DNA of 64,000 nucleotides. Source: Sarcocystis neurona. Its lineage: Eukaryota; Apicomplexa; Conoidasida; Eucoccidiorida; Sarcocystidae. The position numbers were made by a program, and so were the translations under genes. The stretch is taken from the NCBI GenBank assembly GCA_000727475.1, contig KL647292.1, forward strand, positions 4,755,162 to 4,819,161. The letters run 5' to 3'. The notes beneath the pieces were generated by a model that saw nothing but the letters and a program-made list of their open reading frames with translations, did no database searches and had not been told where the DNA came from. Shown piece by piece: positions 1 to 13,600 of the stretch; positions within the stretch are counted from its first letter, which is position 1, and every line of letters starts with the position of its first letter.

Positions 1-135
1 TCTTACAGCGCACATATACACATACATATACATACGCACATACAGACATACATATACATACATACGTACACACATATGTACACACACCCACACACCCACA
101 TACCCACACACACGCACGCACACACACACCGAATA
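1..135. repeat. Mixed CA/TA microsatellite
   Basis: Almost entirely CATA, CACA and ACAC runs, with pure (CA)n near 101-130. Tracts of this kind recur through the window and mark its intergenic and intronic DNA. No coding potential is seen here. Confidence 0.85.
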
Positions 136-3083
136 GTCACCTTGTATACACGCCCAAATAACAGTATAGTAGTAGAAGTGTGCGATGTTTACGAACAAGA
201 TAAACTATCGTAACACGAACTTGAAAGTGCGCGGAGATTTTTCTACTCACACGTGGGTTTGTATACACGGTTCTTGCTTCCCGTTTGGCCCAGGCGGTTC
301 TTCGATGAGAGTTCCAAACACCGGTGGTGAAGCACGTTCTTTTACAACCTTTTTTCCACTTACGTATAAGGAATGCTCTATAACCCTGTACAAACATCTA
401 TAATTGAAGATCAAGGGACACGAACGTAGAATTAGAGCCTGGTGTGTCTAGGTACACACAGGATTACTTACAGATGAAACAAGAAGCTGGACAGGGACAT
501 ATATTTGGAATAATGCGCACGCGCATACACACGCACGAGTCAGTCGTATCCTGCGCAAAAGGATTGTATGGAATGTTACACAGGCGTGTGGTTTCCATTG
601 TCTCTCCCAGGAGGTAGGTGTGCATGAGTAGATCCAACCCAGGATCTTCGTGGATGCATACATTAACACATAAGGGCAAACACTACGATCTCGCGACACA
701 ACACAGTGTCTTGCTAAGGGGCGTTAACGATGTGTATCGCAGCCGTCTGCGTTTTGTAGGATGTTGGTTCTGCTAGAAAGTGTGACTTCTTTAATATGTA
801 AAGCTATCCTACGCGCCTGCGTGTTGGCTACTGCCGGTCAATTTTTCTGAACTGTGAAGGTCATGCGTATCCGTGTCAAAGATGGCCACATCCGCGAAAA
901 AGGGAGCACATAGTAACTCCAGACATATAGAGAGACTACGTACTTTTGCACGTTGAACAGGTGCAGGGGACGAAGAAGACAAAATCGTGCCCGACAGTAG
1001 TTCACACCTGTTTTCCATATAATCCTCAAATCTTTGGGCACGGGGCTCTCCAGAAGGTGCGCACTGGAAGCGTACGCAGGCATGAAGAAAAATCATCGTT
1101 CTACCGCTCGATTCGTAACTTGTGGAGCACGGAGATGGATTTTGTTTTATCCATAAATTTGGTGTTTATGCGGCTCACCCGGAAACATGGGGCGAGAACT
1201 AATATTTATTTAGCGCTGTGCATCCATCAGCGCTTACACACGCAGTTGAAAGCCTGTGTACACATGCGCAATTGAAAGCCTGTCCGCAAGTGTAGCTCAC
1301 GAAGGGCACATTTGTAAGTCCGTTGTGGTGTCGCTTCTGTACTGACGCTGCTGTTGTACTGTCGGCTACCATGGAACTTTCCGAAGTATCATAGAATACC
1401 ATGTCTACGTGTGGAAACCCTGCGTGCGTGTACGTGCACGAGCGTCTTCCTGTTGAGTACGGAGTTTCGTGTAGTGGAGGGTTGTATGCACAACAGTCGT
1501 GCTTCGAGGCTGCGTCGGGGGTATAAAAAAGAAACGGATTCCACTCACAACAATTCTACCTGGGTGACACGACATGAACGGTTAGCATGTACTTGTATAA
1601 TCGCGTTGAGTTGTGCACGCACCTATGGTGGGTGCCTGCTACGTACGCATGTGTGCCTGCGTGTATTTTATCTGAGCATGTCTGCTAGCCGTGCGGAAAG
1701 AGAAAACCCCTTCTTGAAAAATGGCTAGCAATAGGTCTATGAACTTCTGTACCCGCTTTTCATGCATTTGTACCTCGTTGCGTGTGTGTAGGTGTATGCA
1801 TGCGCACGTTTAGAGTGTGTAATTGAGCGCATCGAATGTGCGTAATGTACCTGCATACATAAGTGTGTGTGCGTGCGTACAGATGTACCCTATGTGTATG
1901 GGTCCTTACGTAAACGTGAGGACAATTGAATGTGGTTTAACGCGATTCGGCGTGGCTGCGCAGTTGGGGGTGAACGGTTGTACACGTAATTGACTTTATA
2001 GAATGCGAATTAATCTGCGGACGCCACGCATACAGGTGCGAGGGTTTTTACGTCCCTACATGTGTTCCAGCATAAATCGTCTAGAATCCGCCCGCATACG
2101 CAGGCTTTCGAACAGGAGTCCTCAAAACGATCCCTCCTGACAAACGCATACGTACAAGATTAGGACATTGCCATATACATGCAACTGTATATAGAGAATT
2201 ATGAACGTATTCATATATATATATATGTATATATATGTAAATATGTGTGTGTAGGTATATGCATGCATATATCAGTACATGCAGATACCTTTCAGGGGTT
2301 CGTTTGCCTCCCAGTTCCACAAGATCTCCCTGCCTTGTCTTGCTCGTTATTTGAGCAAAGTCGTTTTGTTTAGACATCGTGCCTGTATCGACACCTCTCT
2401 TCCAAATTGGGTACTGGAATACGTCAAAGCCGTGGAATACACTACATATATATATATATATATACGTACGCTGCATCAACACGTAACCTTCAGTGCAGCT
2501 GAACAGAGTAGACAAATATTACTCCGCAAGACGCATAACACGAAGGAAGAGAGTCACACCAAATGTCGATCTCCGTGAACGCTACCCAAAAATATGCCAT
2601 ATAAAACCTCCTTTCTTTTTCAGAATATGAATTGCGCGTACCGCACGCGGTGCCCCTTCCAATTCGACTTTTCACATAGGTTCTGCTGGCAATTTTCTTA
2701 CACGCGGTACACCCGTTAATTGAAGTCAGCTCGCATTCACTCTGCAGTGTAGACTTACGCTTTCAAGAAGGCGTGCTCCCCTTCGGATGAATGGCAGGCA
2801 CAGAAGTCCACATCCCAATTGCTAGCTATTTTTCTGGAAAGTTTTCTCTTCCCGCACGGCTACTCTTGTCTCCGGCGTCAAATTCTTTTTGTCTCGATAC
2901 ACGCCTGCAAAGATTGGCTTGCCAAGAGAAATTTCTCTTGCAATGCCTCGTGATCGGGTGAACAGGGGGTACGTAAATGCGTATATGTCAGGGGTTATCT
3001 CTTGTGAGAACGTCTTCAACGTCAAAACCAGTCTACCAGGTAACGCCTTCCACCGGTACACCCTTCCTTGAGGTGAAGTTTTC

Positions 3084-3207
3084 TTCAAAAAACCCACATC
3101 ACATTTTGCTTCTCAGTCTCAACCTGGTTCTGTACGATATGTTTTTTCAAAATGACCACACCACATTTTGCTTCTAAATCTCAGCCTGGCTCTGTACGAT
3201 ATGTTTA
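3084..3207. repeat. 62-bp direct tandem duplication (two copies)
   Basis: Copies at 3084-3145 and 3146-3207 share the core CACATTTTGCTTCT and the block TCTGTACGATATGTTT, with a few substitutions between them. The period of 62 is not a multiple of three, so the duplication would shift any reading frame crossing it. That argues against a conserved exon here. Confidence 0.8.
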
Positions 3208-5100
3208 TCTTTCTCAAGACACCAACGCAATTGGCGTACCTTCAAGTGCTATTGGAACGTCTCGATTTAGACTCGCGTGTCTCAAGAAATTTGCAGAGAA
3301 GTTGCCCCCTACGCACGATGCTTTCGGAGGGCTTTCGCTCGGCTCCTGCTATCTCCCTGTCGTGAACGTCAGCGTTAGAGAACAGCTGTTGTGGGAGGTT
3401 CTCGACAACGGCAGAGGGACTATTAATAGACTTAAGGGTCCTCGCGAGACCTTGGATGGTGCTGGTGTCCCGTTTTCACAGGCTCACTAACCGCTTCTTT
3501 AAATCGGGAGACAAGCCTCCCGGCAGATGTATTTTCTGTATTCCTTTCGTTCAGCCTCTTGTTTGACCGCGCACGTGACCAACCGCTCCTAACAAAAAAG
3601 GGGTTAGAGTTGCGTTCTCTTTCGTTCCCTGACTTGAGGAGTCCAGGTGGCGATAGGCAGCAATAGAGAAATACAAGTAACTATCTTTTTCGCTTGAACT
3701 CTTGCGAGGAAACCTCTAGGCACCTGCGTGCAATACGTACAGCGGCAACGCGTAAGCAGCTACGTGAAGCAGCACACGAAACGGGATCAATAGTGTCTGC
3801 TCTATTTCTACTTCGGATAACAATCCGCAGGGCTGCAGCGAGCAGCGAGGAATAAAAAATCTGGTCGCGCCGCCTCGCGTAGAATTTAAGACTAGCAGGA
3901 AGAAAGAGTAGAACTGCAGATTTTCCCTGCCTATATACCGTGCAGGAGAGTCCACGAACGGAAAACTTCGGTGTGTTCTCCGCTATACGCTAAGTAGTTT
4001 GCGTCAAGACTCCAAAAAGGGTAATTTTCCTACTTCCTAATGATCATTTTGAAACAATCCACCTCTAACGTTCTTTTACAGAAAATGCCGCAGTAAATGA
4101 CATCACGAGGGGTAAAAAGGAAAGAATTTTGCCCTCAAACCAGAACGATGATTGAAGAACACCACAAAGGCAAAGCACCTGCAGCCACGTCAAAAATCGA
4201 CGCTGAAGTGGATTTTTTTTCATGTGCACGCAGGACAGCTCGGCTACTACTAGAAGTTAACAGTTGCATTGCGCTCAATAGTAAAGCATGTGTGCTGTTC
4301 TTCCTACTTTTCTCTGTCTCTCTTCAATTCGTGTGGTAATGAGCGTCAACCCTGCGCGTCGAACGAGGTTGACATTTTTTGTTTTGGTGACGTGTTCGTT
4401 CATTTTTAAGAAGTCCTCAGCCTTCCATTTAGTAGTTAACCTATACCAAAAGGTAACCTGCGTAAGCGTGGTTGTGTCTTTTATACACGACTGACACATA
4501 CATGCAAAAATATACATGTATAAAGTAGACGGTGTATAGAGATATGGTCTAACACGCGTATATATGTATATATATACATATATATCTGCTGGCGTATATA
4601 ACATATTTATAGATGGCTACTGGCAAAATTATACATACGTGTACGTTCGCATATATATATATATACGTATATGTACATATGTGTGTATATATATATATAT
4701 ATATGTGTACTTCCACACAACAACACGTAAGTGTAGGATGCAGCGCTGCGTAGCGGGCCGATGAATAGGATCCAGAAATCCTTCTTACACACTTGAACAG
4801 AACACGAGCGTCACCTCTCATCCTTTGCGCGTGGTTTTCTCCCTACCCATATGTAACGCGTAGAATACAAAGGATGACTGTGGAGCCTTGTCACATCAAA
4901 AAGGCTTACAGCGTGGAATTATTGTCCTACATGGTAGAAGAGGCGAGTAAGATGAAGTGGCGGACAGTTCTCTCCGACTTCAGTATCAACCACAAAAAAG
5001 TCTTCTGCCTTTCTTCAGGCCCTGTCCGGGACTTTGTGGAACCTCCTCTCAGTCCCACTTGCTCGCCTTCGTAGAAGTTGTTAAGTTGTGCGCGTGCTAA

Positions 5101-5109
5101 ATATCTATA

Positions 5110-5140
<31 letters not shown>

Positions 5141-5141
5141 C
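5101..5141. repeat. (TA)n microsatellite
   Basis: An almost perfect TA dinucleotide run of about 40 bases. Confidence 0.9.
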
Positions 5142-6250
5142 AGCCGAAGGCCAATTCAAAGGGTACGGGACCTCCCTCATTACTACGTGGCTTCTCGTGC
5201 GTCGTGAAGGTAAGGTTCCAACCGTACTACGTCGCGAGACATACGGGCTGTTTCTGCGTTTCCCAGCGAATCAACAGGGCTTCCGGAAGAAGAAGTTTTG
5301 CACTGAGAATGTTGCTGCCCCGTGGCAGGGTGCATCTCGCGCTGCCCTTTTTAAATATGGGAACGTGGTGGTGCAATACCGGATGAAGACACTGCGGATG
5401 ACTGTTTCAGGGTACACGGATGCACATGACGACGCTACGTAAAATACGGCTGAAATATGAGAATTGACCAGCTGACGCGGTTGAGGGGAAAAAAGAGTCG
5501 CGCTTGGGAAGGAGAGATCCATCATCGTCAGTCCTTGCTACTTGATGTCTACGAGTACATGCACACCATTTCCGCAAACAAGTGTACAACAAAAACAGCA
5601 CAAAAAGCCGCGACATCATACTTACACGCTCGAAGCACGGTAATTTACTGCATTTCCTCTTTCCCTGATCAGCTCCAGTTTTCTCCTTCGCATGCGAATC
5701 TCTTTCCTGTGTCATTTGACGTCTACTAAAATACTTGACCAGGACGCTGCGATTCGACTTTAGTTTTTCTCTTCCACATCTGTGGTACTACTTTCGTGAC
5801 TCGAATCTCGTGCTACATTCCAAATACCCCGAAGTTCCTTGCACTTACGTGATGCTAGTCTTGTGTGTGACGTACGCGTGAAGCTGACACATATGCACAC
5901 ACATGTGCGAATCTACCTATCTACCTGTCTACCTATGCAGATATATAGGTAAAGACACACTGCACGAGTAGGTAGACATACTCTGGTGTATCTAATAGTG
6001 TATTACAGAGGGGAGTTGTCGTTTTCTTGCATGTGTTCGTATGCATGTGTGAATGGCCACGAGGAGCGGGGGTGTTATCACCCGAAGGGTGTCCGTCTCT
6101 CCTCATCTTGCTCTCCATCTACCAACATAAATATATACATACATGTTGTAATTACACGCTTCTGGATAGACTCATTACGTCCTCATATTTTATATATATG
6201 TATGTAACACATAAAGAGGTCGATACACTGGTACACATCTGTGTGTATAC

Positions 6251-7619
6251 GATTGTGTGTCTGCATGTGGACATCAATATATAAGAAGAGATAGGGAACC
6301 TTTGTCTGTCGAAGCGACTGTTCGAAGACGGTTTATAGAAAGTGTGTTCGTTGCGTTTAGTCGGCTGAAAATGTACAAAGTGAGACAATTCCAGGGGCGA
6401 AAATTGAGTTGCTTTTCTCTCTCCGATTCCCCTCTTTTATTCTTCGTATTCTTGTCCCTCTTTCTTTTCCCCTTCTCCTGCTTTCTTCGTCGTCTTCTTC
6501 TCCCTTTTTTCCGCCACACTCAAGCATCCTTTGCTGGTTCTTCCCGCAAATCGCCCCTTCTTCCCCCTTGTGCGCACAACCCCTCCGTCCGCGCATCACT
6601 TCACCAGCCGGCCACGCAAGACAAACAGGATTTTTCTGTCTCGTGTACTGCGTACGTGTACGCACACACTTGCAAGCAACAGAGCGGGCAAACACAGTAT
6701 TCTTCGCGTGTACAGAGTGTATACAGGGACCAGCAGCCTGGGAGTGCGCCTTTCCCCGTACACAAATCTTGTCGACTCTCGCTCTCGATGAAGCGATGCG
6801 ACCGTCCTGGGGTCCCAACGCCGGTGGAAACTCCGGCTGAACGTACGTACGAGACAGGAGGAAGGAAGGCGGTAGTTGAGAAAGATCGAGATATCGGGGG
6901 ACGGAGAATTTCTCAACAGGGGCAACTGCTGTTCGTCGTTTAGTAGGTCTAGGAGCACTTTTCCCCGCGGACCACTTTCTTCTTTCTGCTTCTTCTCCAC
7001 TTGTGACTGTTCTTTTGCACACAGACACGTATACGGACACGTTTCCACCGTTGCACACAAACACATATCCATATGAACAAGCGCCCACATGTATTTCTGT
7101 CTCTCTTTCTCTTCCTTCATGCACGAATTTACAGTTGCACACAACTCTCTATGCATTGATATATGTGTACCTCCACGCCCGTGTAACTGTCTCTCTCTGT
7201 CCACTTGTAGAAGAGAAAAGGTGTACAACTTTACTTTTTTCACAGTTTTCCGTCGAGCGTAGAATATCTCTACGTTTCTCTCTTAGCGTACGCGGCTGTC
7301 AAGTGTCAGTGTGTCTATCGCTTTGTTGTGGTTGAGGCGTAGGCAAATGCATGCGCACGTATGTGTAAAATGCATAGATGTACACATGCGTGAGTCTGTC
7401 TGCGGGTGTTCTCGCCCGTTTATGTATGGACACATCCACTTCACGTCTATTTCGCCGTGTGTGCGGTTTGTCCACCTTCCCCTGCCGTGCGCGCCTTGCT
7501 GTGTGTGTGTGTGTGTGTGTGTCGGTCCCCGTACGTAAGGCGCGCTTAGGAGCGCAAGCGTCGTCGGCTGCCCTCCTTCTTCGCTGTTGCTGCTGCTGCT
7601 TCCTCTGCTGCTGCTCAAA
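6251..7619 (+). other. CT-rich upstream region of the RING membrane-protein gene
   Basis: About 6410-6520 is strongly pyrimidine-rich on the plus strand and 7501-7522 is a (GT)11 run. Long frames are open on both strands here (about 228 codons plus, 261 codons minus), but strand-biased composition with few stops explains both. The stretch most likely holds the promoter, 5' leader or an unrecognised 5' exon of the gene starting at 7620. I could not define any of these. Confidence 0.4.
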
Positions 7620-10600
7620 ATGTATCGTCCGTCGCTGTTGCTGCCGAGTGACGACTACCGCAGCAGTAGCATGAGACGCGTGGTGTGCGTGTGCAGCGGG
7701 ATTGTTGTAGAAAGCGGCATTTTTTTGCTACTGGCTTTGCAGTCCTGGCTGCTGTGTGTCCTGCATGCGTCCAGCGGCTGCTGGGCGCTGCTGCTTTCTC
7801 CGCTGCTGCTGTTCGACAGTGTCGTGGCCGTGTTGGGCCTGCGGCAGCTGCGGGTCAGTCGCTGCTGGCTGCTGCCCTCTGAGCGCCGCAGACGCCGCCT
7901 GCTGCTGTTTTCTTTCTGCATGCGCGCGCTCTCTGCTCTTTCTCTTTCTCTTATTCTCCTTGACCTTCTTCCCCTCCATGCGCTCCCCCTCTTTCCGCTC
8001 CTCTCCTACGTAGGCGGCGTGTATCTCAACAAACAAGCAGCGGATCGCTACTCTTGGGTTCGACTGCATGCGTGGGACCTTCCTCTGCTCCTCACCGCAG
8101 TCAACTTCTGCTGCTCCGCTCGAGCTGCGCGTACGCCCCTGCAGCTCCAGCACAAGCCTCCGCAGCCGCAGGTCTTCCCAGCCGACGCCGTCGCGCTTGC
8201 TGCTGCAGCAGCAGCGACCACGCGCCTGCAGCTGACGAGTGCGGCAGAAGCAGAAGCAGCAGCAGCAGAGAGGGCAGCGGCAGTGCGCGACTTCCCGTCC
8301 ACAGCAGCAACGCAGGGCGCCGCCGCCGCAGCAGGAGCTCCACCAGCAGGAGCTGCACCAGGGGGAGGAGCGCCCCAGAGTCCTGTCCACGCTGTCAAAG
8401 TGGTAGCACTGCCAGCAGCGGCAGCAGCGCATGCCGCAGCAGCAGCGCGTGCCACTGCAGCAACAGGCGCAGGAGGAGCGTGGTCGGGAGCAGCCTTGCT
8501 CTGGCCTGAATTTCTTGTGTGCGTAGTGATGCTAGCGGTGTGTGCGCTGCTCTGGCGGCTTCTCTCTGTGGATGCCTCTCTTCGGCAGGATGTGCTGCTG
8601 CGCCTCTCCCTCAGTTTTCTTCTCCACCTCTCTGCTGCTTTCTTTCTTGCTGTCGTCTTCCTCGCGCAGTACATTGATCAGAGTTTCCTGCGCGAAGCAG
8701 CAGCAGCTGCGGCTGACGTAGACCTACCGCTGCTCCTGGCACCTGTTGTTGCTGCCAACAAAACTGCTGCAGCAGGACTTGACCCAGCAGGAGCAGGGGC
8801 GGGGCCTGCGACTGCTGCTGCCCAGAGAGAGGGAAGCACCCGGGGAGCAGGGACTCCGGAAGCCACCAGCAGCACCGCGCTCGCAGCAGGGAGGAGGGAC
8901 GAAGAAGCAAAAGGGGGAGGAGACAGAGGACGGGGAGGAGATGTAGGAGCAGGAGCAGGGGGGGAGTCGGTGACCAGCGTGCTGCCCGGATATTTAATAG
9001 CAGCCGAGGCCATTGCCTTGATTCCAGCGAGTTACTGGGCGGTGCCTCTTGTCTTTGCCCTGCTGCTCTTGCAGGTGCTGACGGCAGCACTCATGACTTA
9101 CTGCGTCGCCAAGCACACCCGCCTGGACTCTCCGGCGTTGTCTCCTCGGCCAGCAGCAACAGCAGCAGCAGTGGGAGACCCAGCAGCAGCCGAAACAGCA
9201 GCACTCCTTCCTGCTGCTCCGCTGGGGTTGCTAGAAGAAGGGTATGGAGGACCGACACAAACTTACTCAGCCTGCTGGCCTGCACCTGCTGCAGCGCTGT
9301 CGCAGCAGCAGCAGCCTCCACTGGTACAAAATATGACTGTCTCTCTAGAACGGGTGGGACACCACTTCTACCGTCTGCTGCTGAATCCTGAGACAGCAGC
9401 AGAACCTGAAGAAAAAGAGAAAGAAGGAGGACGAGCAGAGAAAGGCGTCTTTAGAGAGGAAGAAGATAACGCGACGGCAGCAGCAGGAGGGACAGCTGCA
9501 GTTGGACCAGCCCGCCCACAGCTGCGTTACGAAGTACAAGAGCAGCAGCACGTTGTGCAGCACGGGGAAGAACAGCAGCAGGACCTGCAAGGGCAACACC
9601 AACAACAACGCTGTCTTCAAGAACAAGAAGAGCAGCAGAAGGATGTGGGAGAGAGACAGGAGTCACGGCAGCACTACCACGTTCCAGCGCAGCAGGGGGA
9701 GCACGTGGTCGCACGGCAGCAGCAGCGACCAGTGATGACGGCTGTACTGCAGCAGGAGGCAACCATGCGTCAGCAACAGGCGCAGGATCGACAGGAAGGG
9801 CTCCAGGAGGATGAACAGCAGCAGACGCAGCTGCTGCTCGACGAGGAGGAAGACGGTGTGGAAGGAGAACTGCAGCAGCACTGGTGGAGCGACGCAGGGA
9901 CGCAGCAGCAGGTTGCACAGCAGCAGACACAAGAACGGCCGGCAAGAGCAGCTGAAGAGGCACCAGAGCAGTATGGAAGAGGGGCAGCACCAGCACAGAA
10001 ACACTTAGAAGAAGAAGCCTCATCATCAGAGGCGGATACAGATTCAAAAGCAGCAGCACATGAGCGTGGAGCAGCAGCAAGAGAAGCCTCATCAACCGCA
10101 GCAGTACGGGTAGCCCTAAGTGTGGCACCAGACGCTCCGCTAAGGAGTGGACCGTCAGCAGCAGCGGCAGCAACGCCTGCACGGCTTCTTCATGCTGCTA
10201 GCAACGACAGAGCGAGGTGGGGACGACAAGCAGATGCTGCAACCGATATGAAGGAGGTGGAGTCGGCAACGCCTCCTGCTGCTGCTGGTAGAGAGAGCAG
10301 TGACAGCAGCAACCACGCGGCGAGACAGCAGACCTGGAGGATGAGCAGGCGCAGAAACAGCAGCAACGAGGAGAGGAGGAAAGACCGACACCAAGGAGAA
10401 AGTGAAACATTTCATCGCAGTAGCGGTGGCAGGCGTAGAAGGCACAGTAGCACTGGAGCTTTTGACAGCAGCAGCAGCGAGGAAGAGGACGGCGAAAGAG
10501 AAAAAGAGGAAGAAACGAAACAGGTAGGAGAAGGAGGAGGTCGAGGAGAAGAGACGGAAGAAAAGGTGGCAGTGCAAGGAGAGGCAAGAGAAGAAATACA

Positions 10601-13600
10601 AAAGAGACGAGAAGGAGGACAAGACGAAGAGGAAGAAAGGGTAAGGAAAGATGAAGACAGGCGAGGCAATGGCAGCAGAAGCAATTTGTCCCCTCGTGGC
10701 GAAGAGGAAGCAGGGTGGGTTGGTACAAATGTTTCGTCTGCAGGTGCTGCTACTGCTGCTGCTGCTGCGAGTGGCTCGTCTTGGTGGAAACCCTGGACAT
10801 ACTTTCTACGGCAGAGGGCAAGCGCTGCAGCCACACAAGAAGAAGCTGCAGCACCGGAAGAGGAAGGAGAAGGAGGAGCAGCAGCAGGTGGCGACGTTGA
10901 AGTGGAGGCAGCAGTAGCAGCAGTGTCGGAAGAAGCACCGTCAGGAGCAGCACAGGAAGCGTTAGAAGGAGCGTCACCGACTGCAGCACACCATGACAAA
11001 GTGGCAGAAAGAACAGAGAGCAAGGAAGGGGGAGATGAAAAGAAGAAGTGGGTTTTTGGTGCACGGCGAACGGCGAAGCAGCCGCTAGCAGCAGGAGCAG
11101 CAGAGATGCTCAAGGAGGAAGCGACGCCAGCGGCCGGAGAAGCGGAAGAGGCAACAGCAACAGGAGGGCAGGAATCAGCAGATGTCGCACACGATGTACG
11201 AACAGAGACAGCAGCACGAAAGGAAGAAGAAAACGCCCGCGAACAAGCAGTAGCTGCACAGGAGAGGACTCGTGGGAAGTATCAGAGCAGGCGACGTCCT
11301 GGACCGCGTAGTCGCAGCCGTAGCAGCAGCAGCAGCAAGAGAACAGCAGGACCCAACGGTGGGGGGGAGGAAGAACGAGAAAGGCACGTGTCTGCATTTC
11401 AGCAACAGGCGAGAGAAATCGAGAGGCGAGACATGGAGCCAAGACGATTTGTAGAACAAAGGGAAATATCAGAAGTGCTCAGAGTGGTCGTAGAAAAGGG
11501 AGACACTGCGGATAGCGAGGTGTCAAGGAGGCGCCTTCCAGCAGCTGCCTTCTCCTCGTTTGAAGCCGCAGCAGCCGCAGCAGAAATAGGAGCAGCAGCA
11601 GCAGAAACAGGAGCAGCAGCAGCAGAAATAGGAGCAGCAGCAGCAGCACCAGCCCTACAAGAAGCAGCCACACTGCCAGCGGTCGCAGGAAACGAAGGGG
11701 CATCACTTGCAGGGCAACCAGCAGCAGCGGCAGAGATAGCAGCAACAGCAAGACTAGCAGCGGGACCTATTACAGCAGTAGCAGCGACAAGGACAACCGG
11801 AAGAACAGCAAATGTGCCAGCAGGAGATGGAGAAGCAGCATTCGCGGCGGCAACCGGCGCACGTCAAGTACCACCAAGTCATACAGCAACGACAGGAGCG
11901 GTCTTCGCGGCAGCAACAGCAGCAGGAGCGACAACAGGATCTACAAGTGGGGCAGCAACTGCAGAAGCAGGAGTAGAAAGAGGAACAACAGGAGCGTCGC
12001 GCCATGCCTCTCCTTGTCCTACTTCTTTTTCTTCGTCAGCAGCAGAACCTGCTGCAATAGGAGTTCAAAGTGGACCGCCCCCACGACATGTTGCAGCGGC
12101 AAGTACACACAGAGAGGAAGCCCACCGACCGCCGAAACCGGAAGAGCCGGACCTCTGCATCATATGCTTTCAGCGTGTGAGACTTCTGCTTCATTTGCTG
12201 TTGCACGAGTAAACCACCAAACGTTTTTTGCTTCTGCTGTGCCGCTTTGAAAAACGACAGAAGCGTCTCTCTTTCTCTTCTTTGGAAAGGAAAACCAGCG
12301 TGTGTATTCGTTACGCAGAAGCAAGGCCCCTCCCTCTTCTTGTATCCGAATCGAACGCCACCTGTTCATAGAGACACATATAATATATATACATATATAT
12401 GTACACGTGAACATGTACAATCTCTCTCTCTCTGTATATATATATATATATGTATATTGTTGGATGGTGTTCACGTACGTCTTTATACATACATAAGTGT
12501 GTAAGTGCTGCCGGTATATGTATATATATATGTATATATGAGTACATACACAGATATTATACGCTTATGTGTATGTAGTTGCACGTGTGTGGGATTAACA
12601 CCGTCCGGCAATGTAAGTGTATACGTCTATATATAGCTCTATTCCCAAGTGTAAGTGTGTATGTATTTATAGGTCAGCTCCCTGGTGGTGTCTTTATATT
12701 TCGACGACTAATATTTGGTAGCACGTCGGATATACGGGCGCTGCAGGAAGATGTCTGCCGTAGTCTCGCGAAGCTCGTATTCGTCTACTTGTGTCGCTGC
12801 GACCTGCAGTGCGGCCGCTCGCCTGTTCAGCAGAAGATTCTGGTAAGTTGCTACATGTGCCTGTGTATGTGTGTATGTCTCTTTGCGTCAGGAGACAACA
12901 CCAAGTCGCTTTTCTTCTTCTTTTTTCTTCGCTTCTCTCTCTTTTTGCTGTTGCTGTAGTCAGGAAAAACGTTCCTCACGTACGGTCCGTAGAAACGAGA
13001 GTGCCCTCATCACGCAGGGATAACGCGATAAAGCCGTTGTTCTCGCTGCGTACAAAGGACACGGGGTAGACCTGACCGCGCAAACGTAGCTGTCCTCCGC
13101 CTACAGTGCGCGGTGTCCGCTGTACACTGGGCGTTTGGATACATATATATATATATATATCCAAACGTGTAGGCAGGTTACTAGCTGCCAGTTTGTTGCG
13201 CATGTGTGTCTGAAAAGGAAACAAGAAGTTTCGTCGTACGTATACCCACGCGCCGCGCAAACAGGCTTTATCATTCTCTCTCGTATGCGGTACGTAGATA
13301 TACACACGTGTATGTGTCTACTCAGGTATTAGTGAGTACGCGTGCTAGGCACCTACCTGATGTGTACGTCTATATGTGTGTCTGTAAAGCCGGAGCGCAA
13401 GTTGTTCAGGCGTTTGCTGTGGAGAGCGGTGACACTATCTATCGACGAGTAGCCCTGGAGGTATACAGAAGGAACGTTTTCTATACACCTTGGTAGGCGT
13501 GGAAATATGTAGAGATATACGACCCCCTTCTCTGGGTGCACGTGGATGTATTTAAGTCTCTTCTCTGGTGGAGGGAGTTGGTGACGCCTCCTCTCGTGAA

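Larger units (their letters stand above)
136..6250. other. Gene-poor region with microsatellites and small direct repeats
   Basis: No reading frame here stands out from chance: the longest run about 70-145 codons in roughly 50% GC DNA, and none carries a recognisable domain. The region holds TA/TG microsatellites (about 2213-2275, 2442-2466, 4556-4705 and 5101-5141) and the 62-bp duplication listed separately. The frames at 3152-3490 and 5113-5442 on the plus strand read smoothly and could be exons. They lack clean splice borders and any family signature, so I do not call them. Confidence 0.5.

Noticed and set aside
6257..7142. Open frames of about 228 (plus) and 261 (minus) codons
   Set aside because: They sit in strand-biased CT/GA-rich DNA with few stops, lack ATG starts at their beginnings, and show only simple-composition peptides.
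7728..12005. Many long minus-strand and alternate-frame reading frames across the RING gene exon
   Set aside because: CAG/CTG repeats contain no stops in most frames, so these are shadows of the plus-strand gene.
12670..12990. Kinesin motor fragment on the plus strand (FRRLIFGSTSDIRALQED..., then SGKTFLTYG across an intron)
   Set aside because: The order and spacing recall a kinesin P-loop region, but the invariant residues just before SGKT are absent and a stop follows at once. No other kinesin motif lies nearby.
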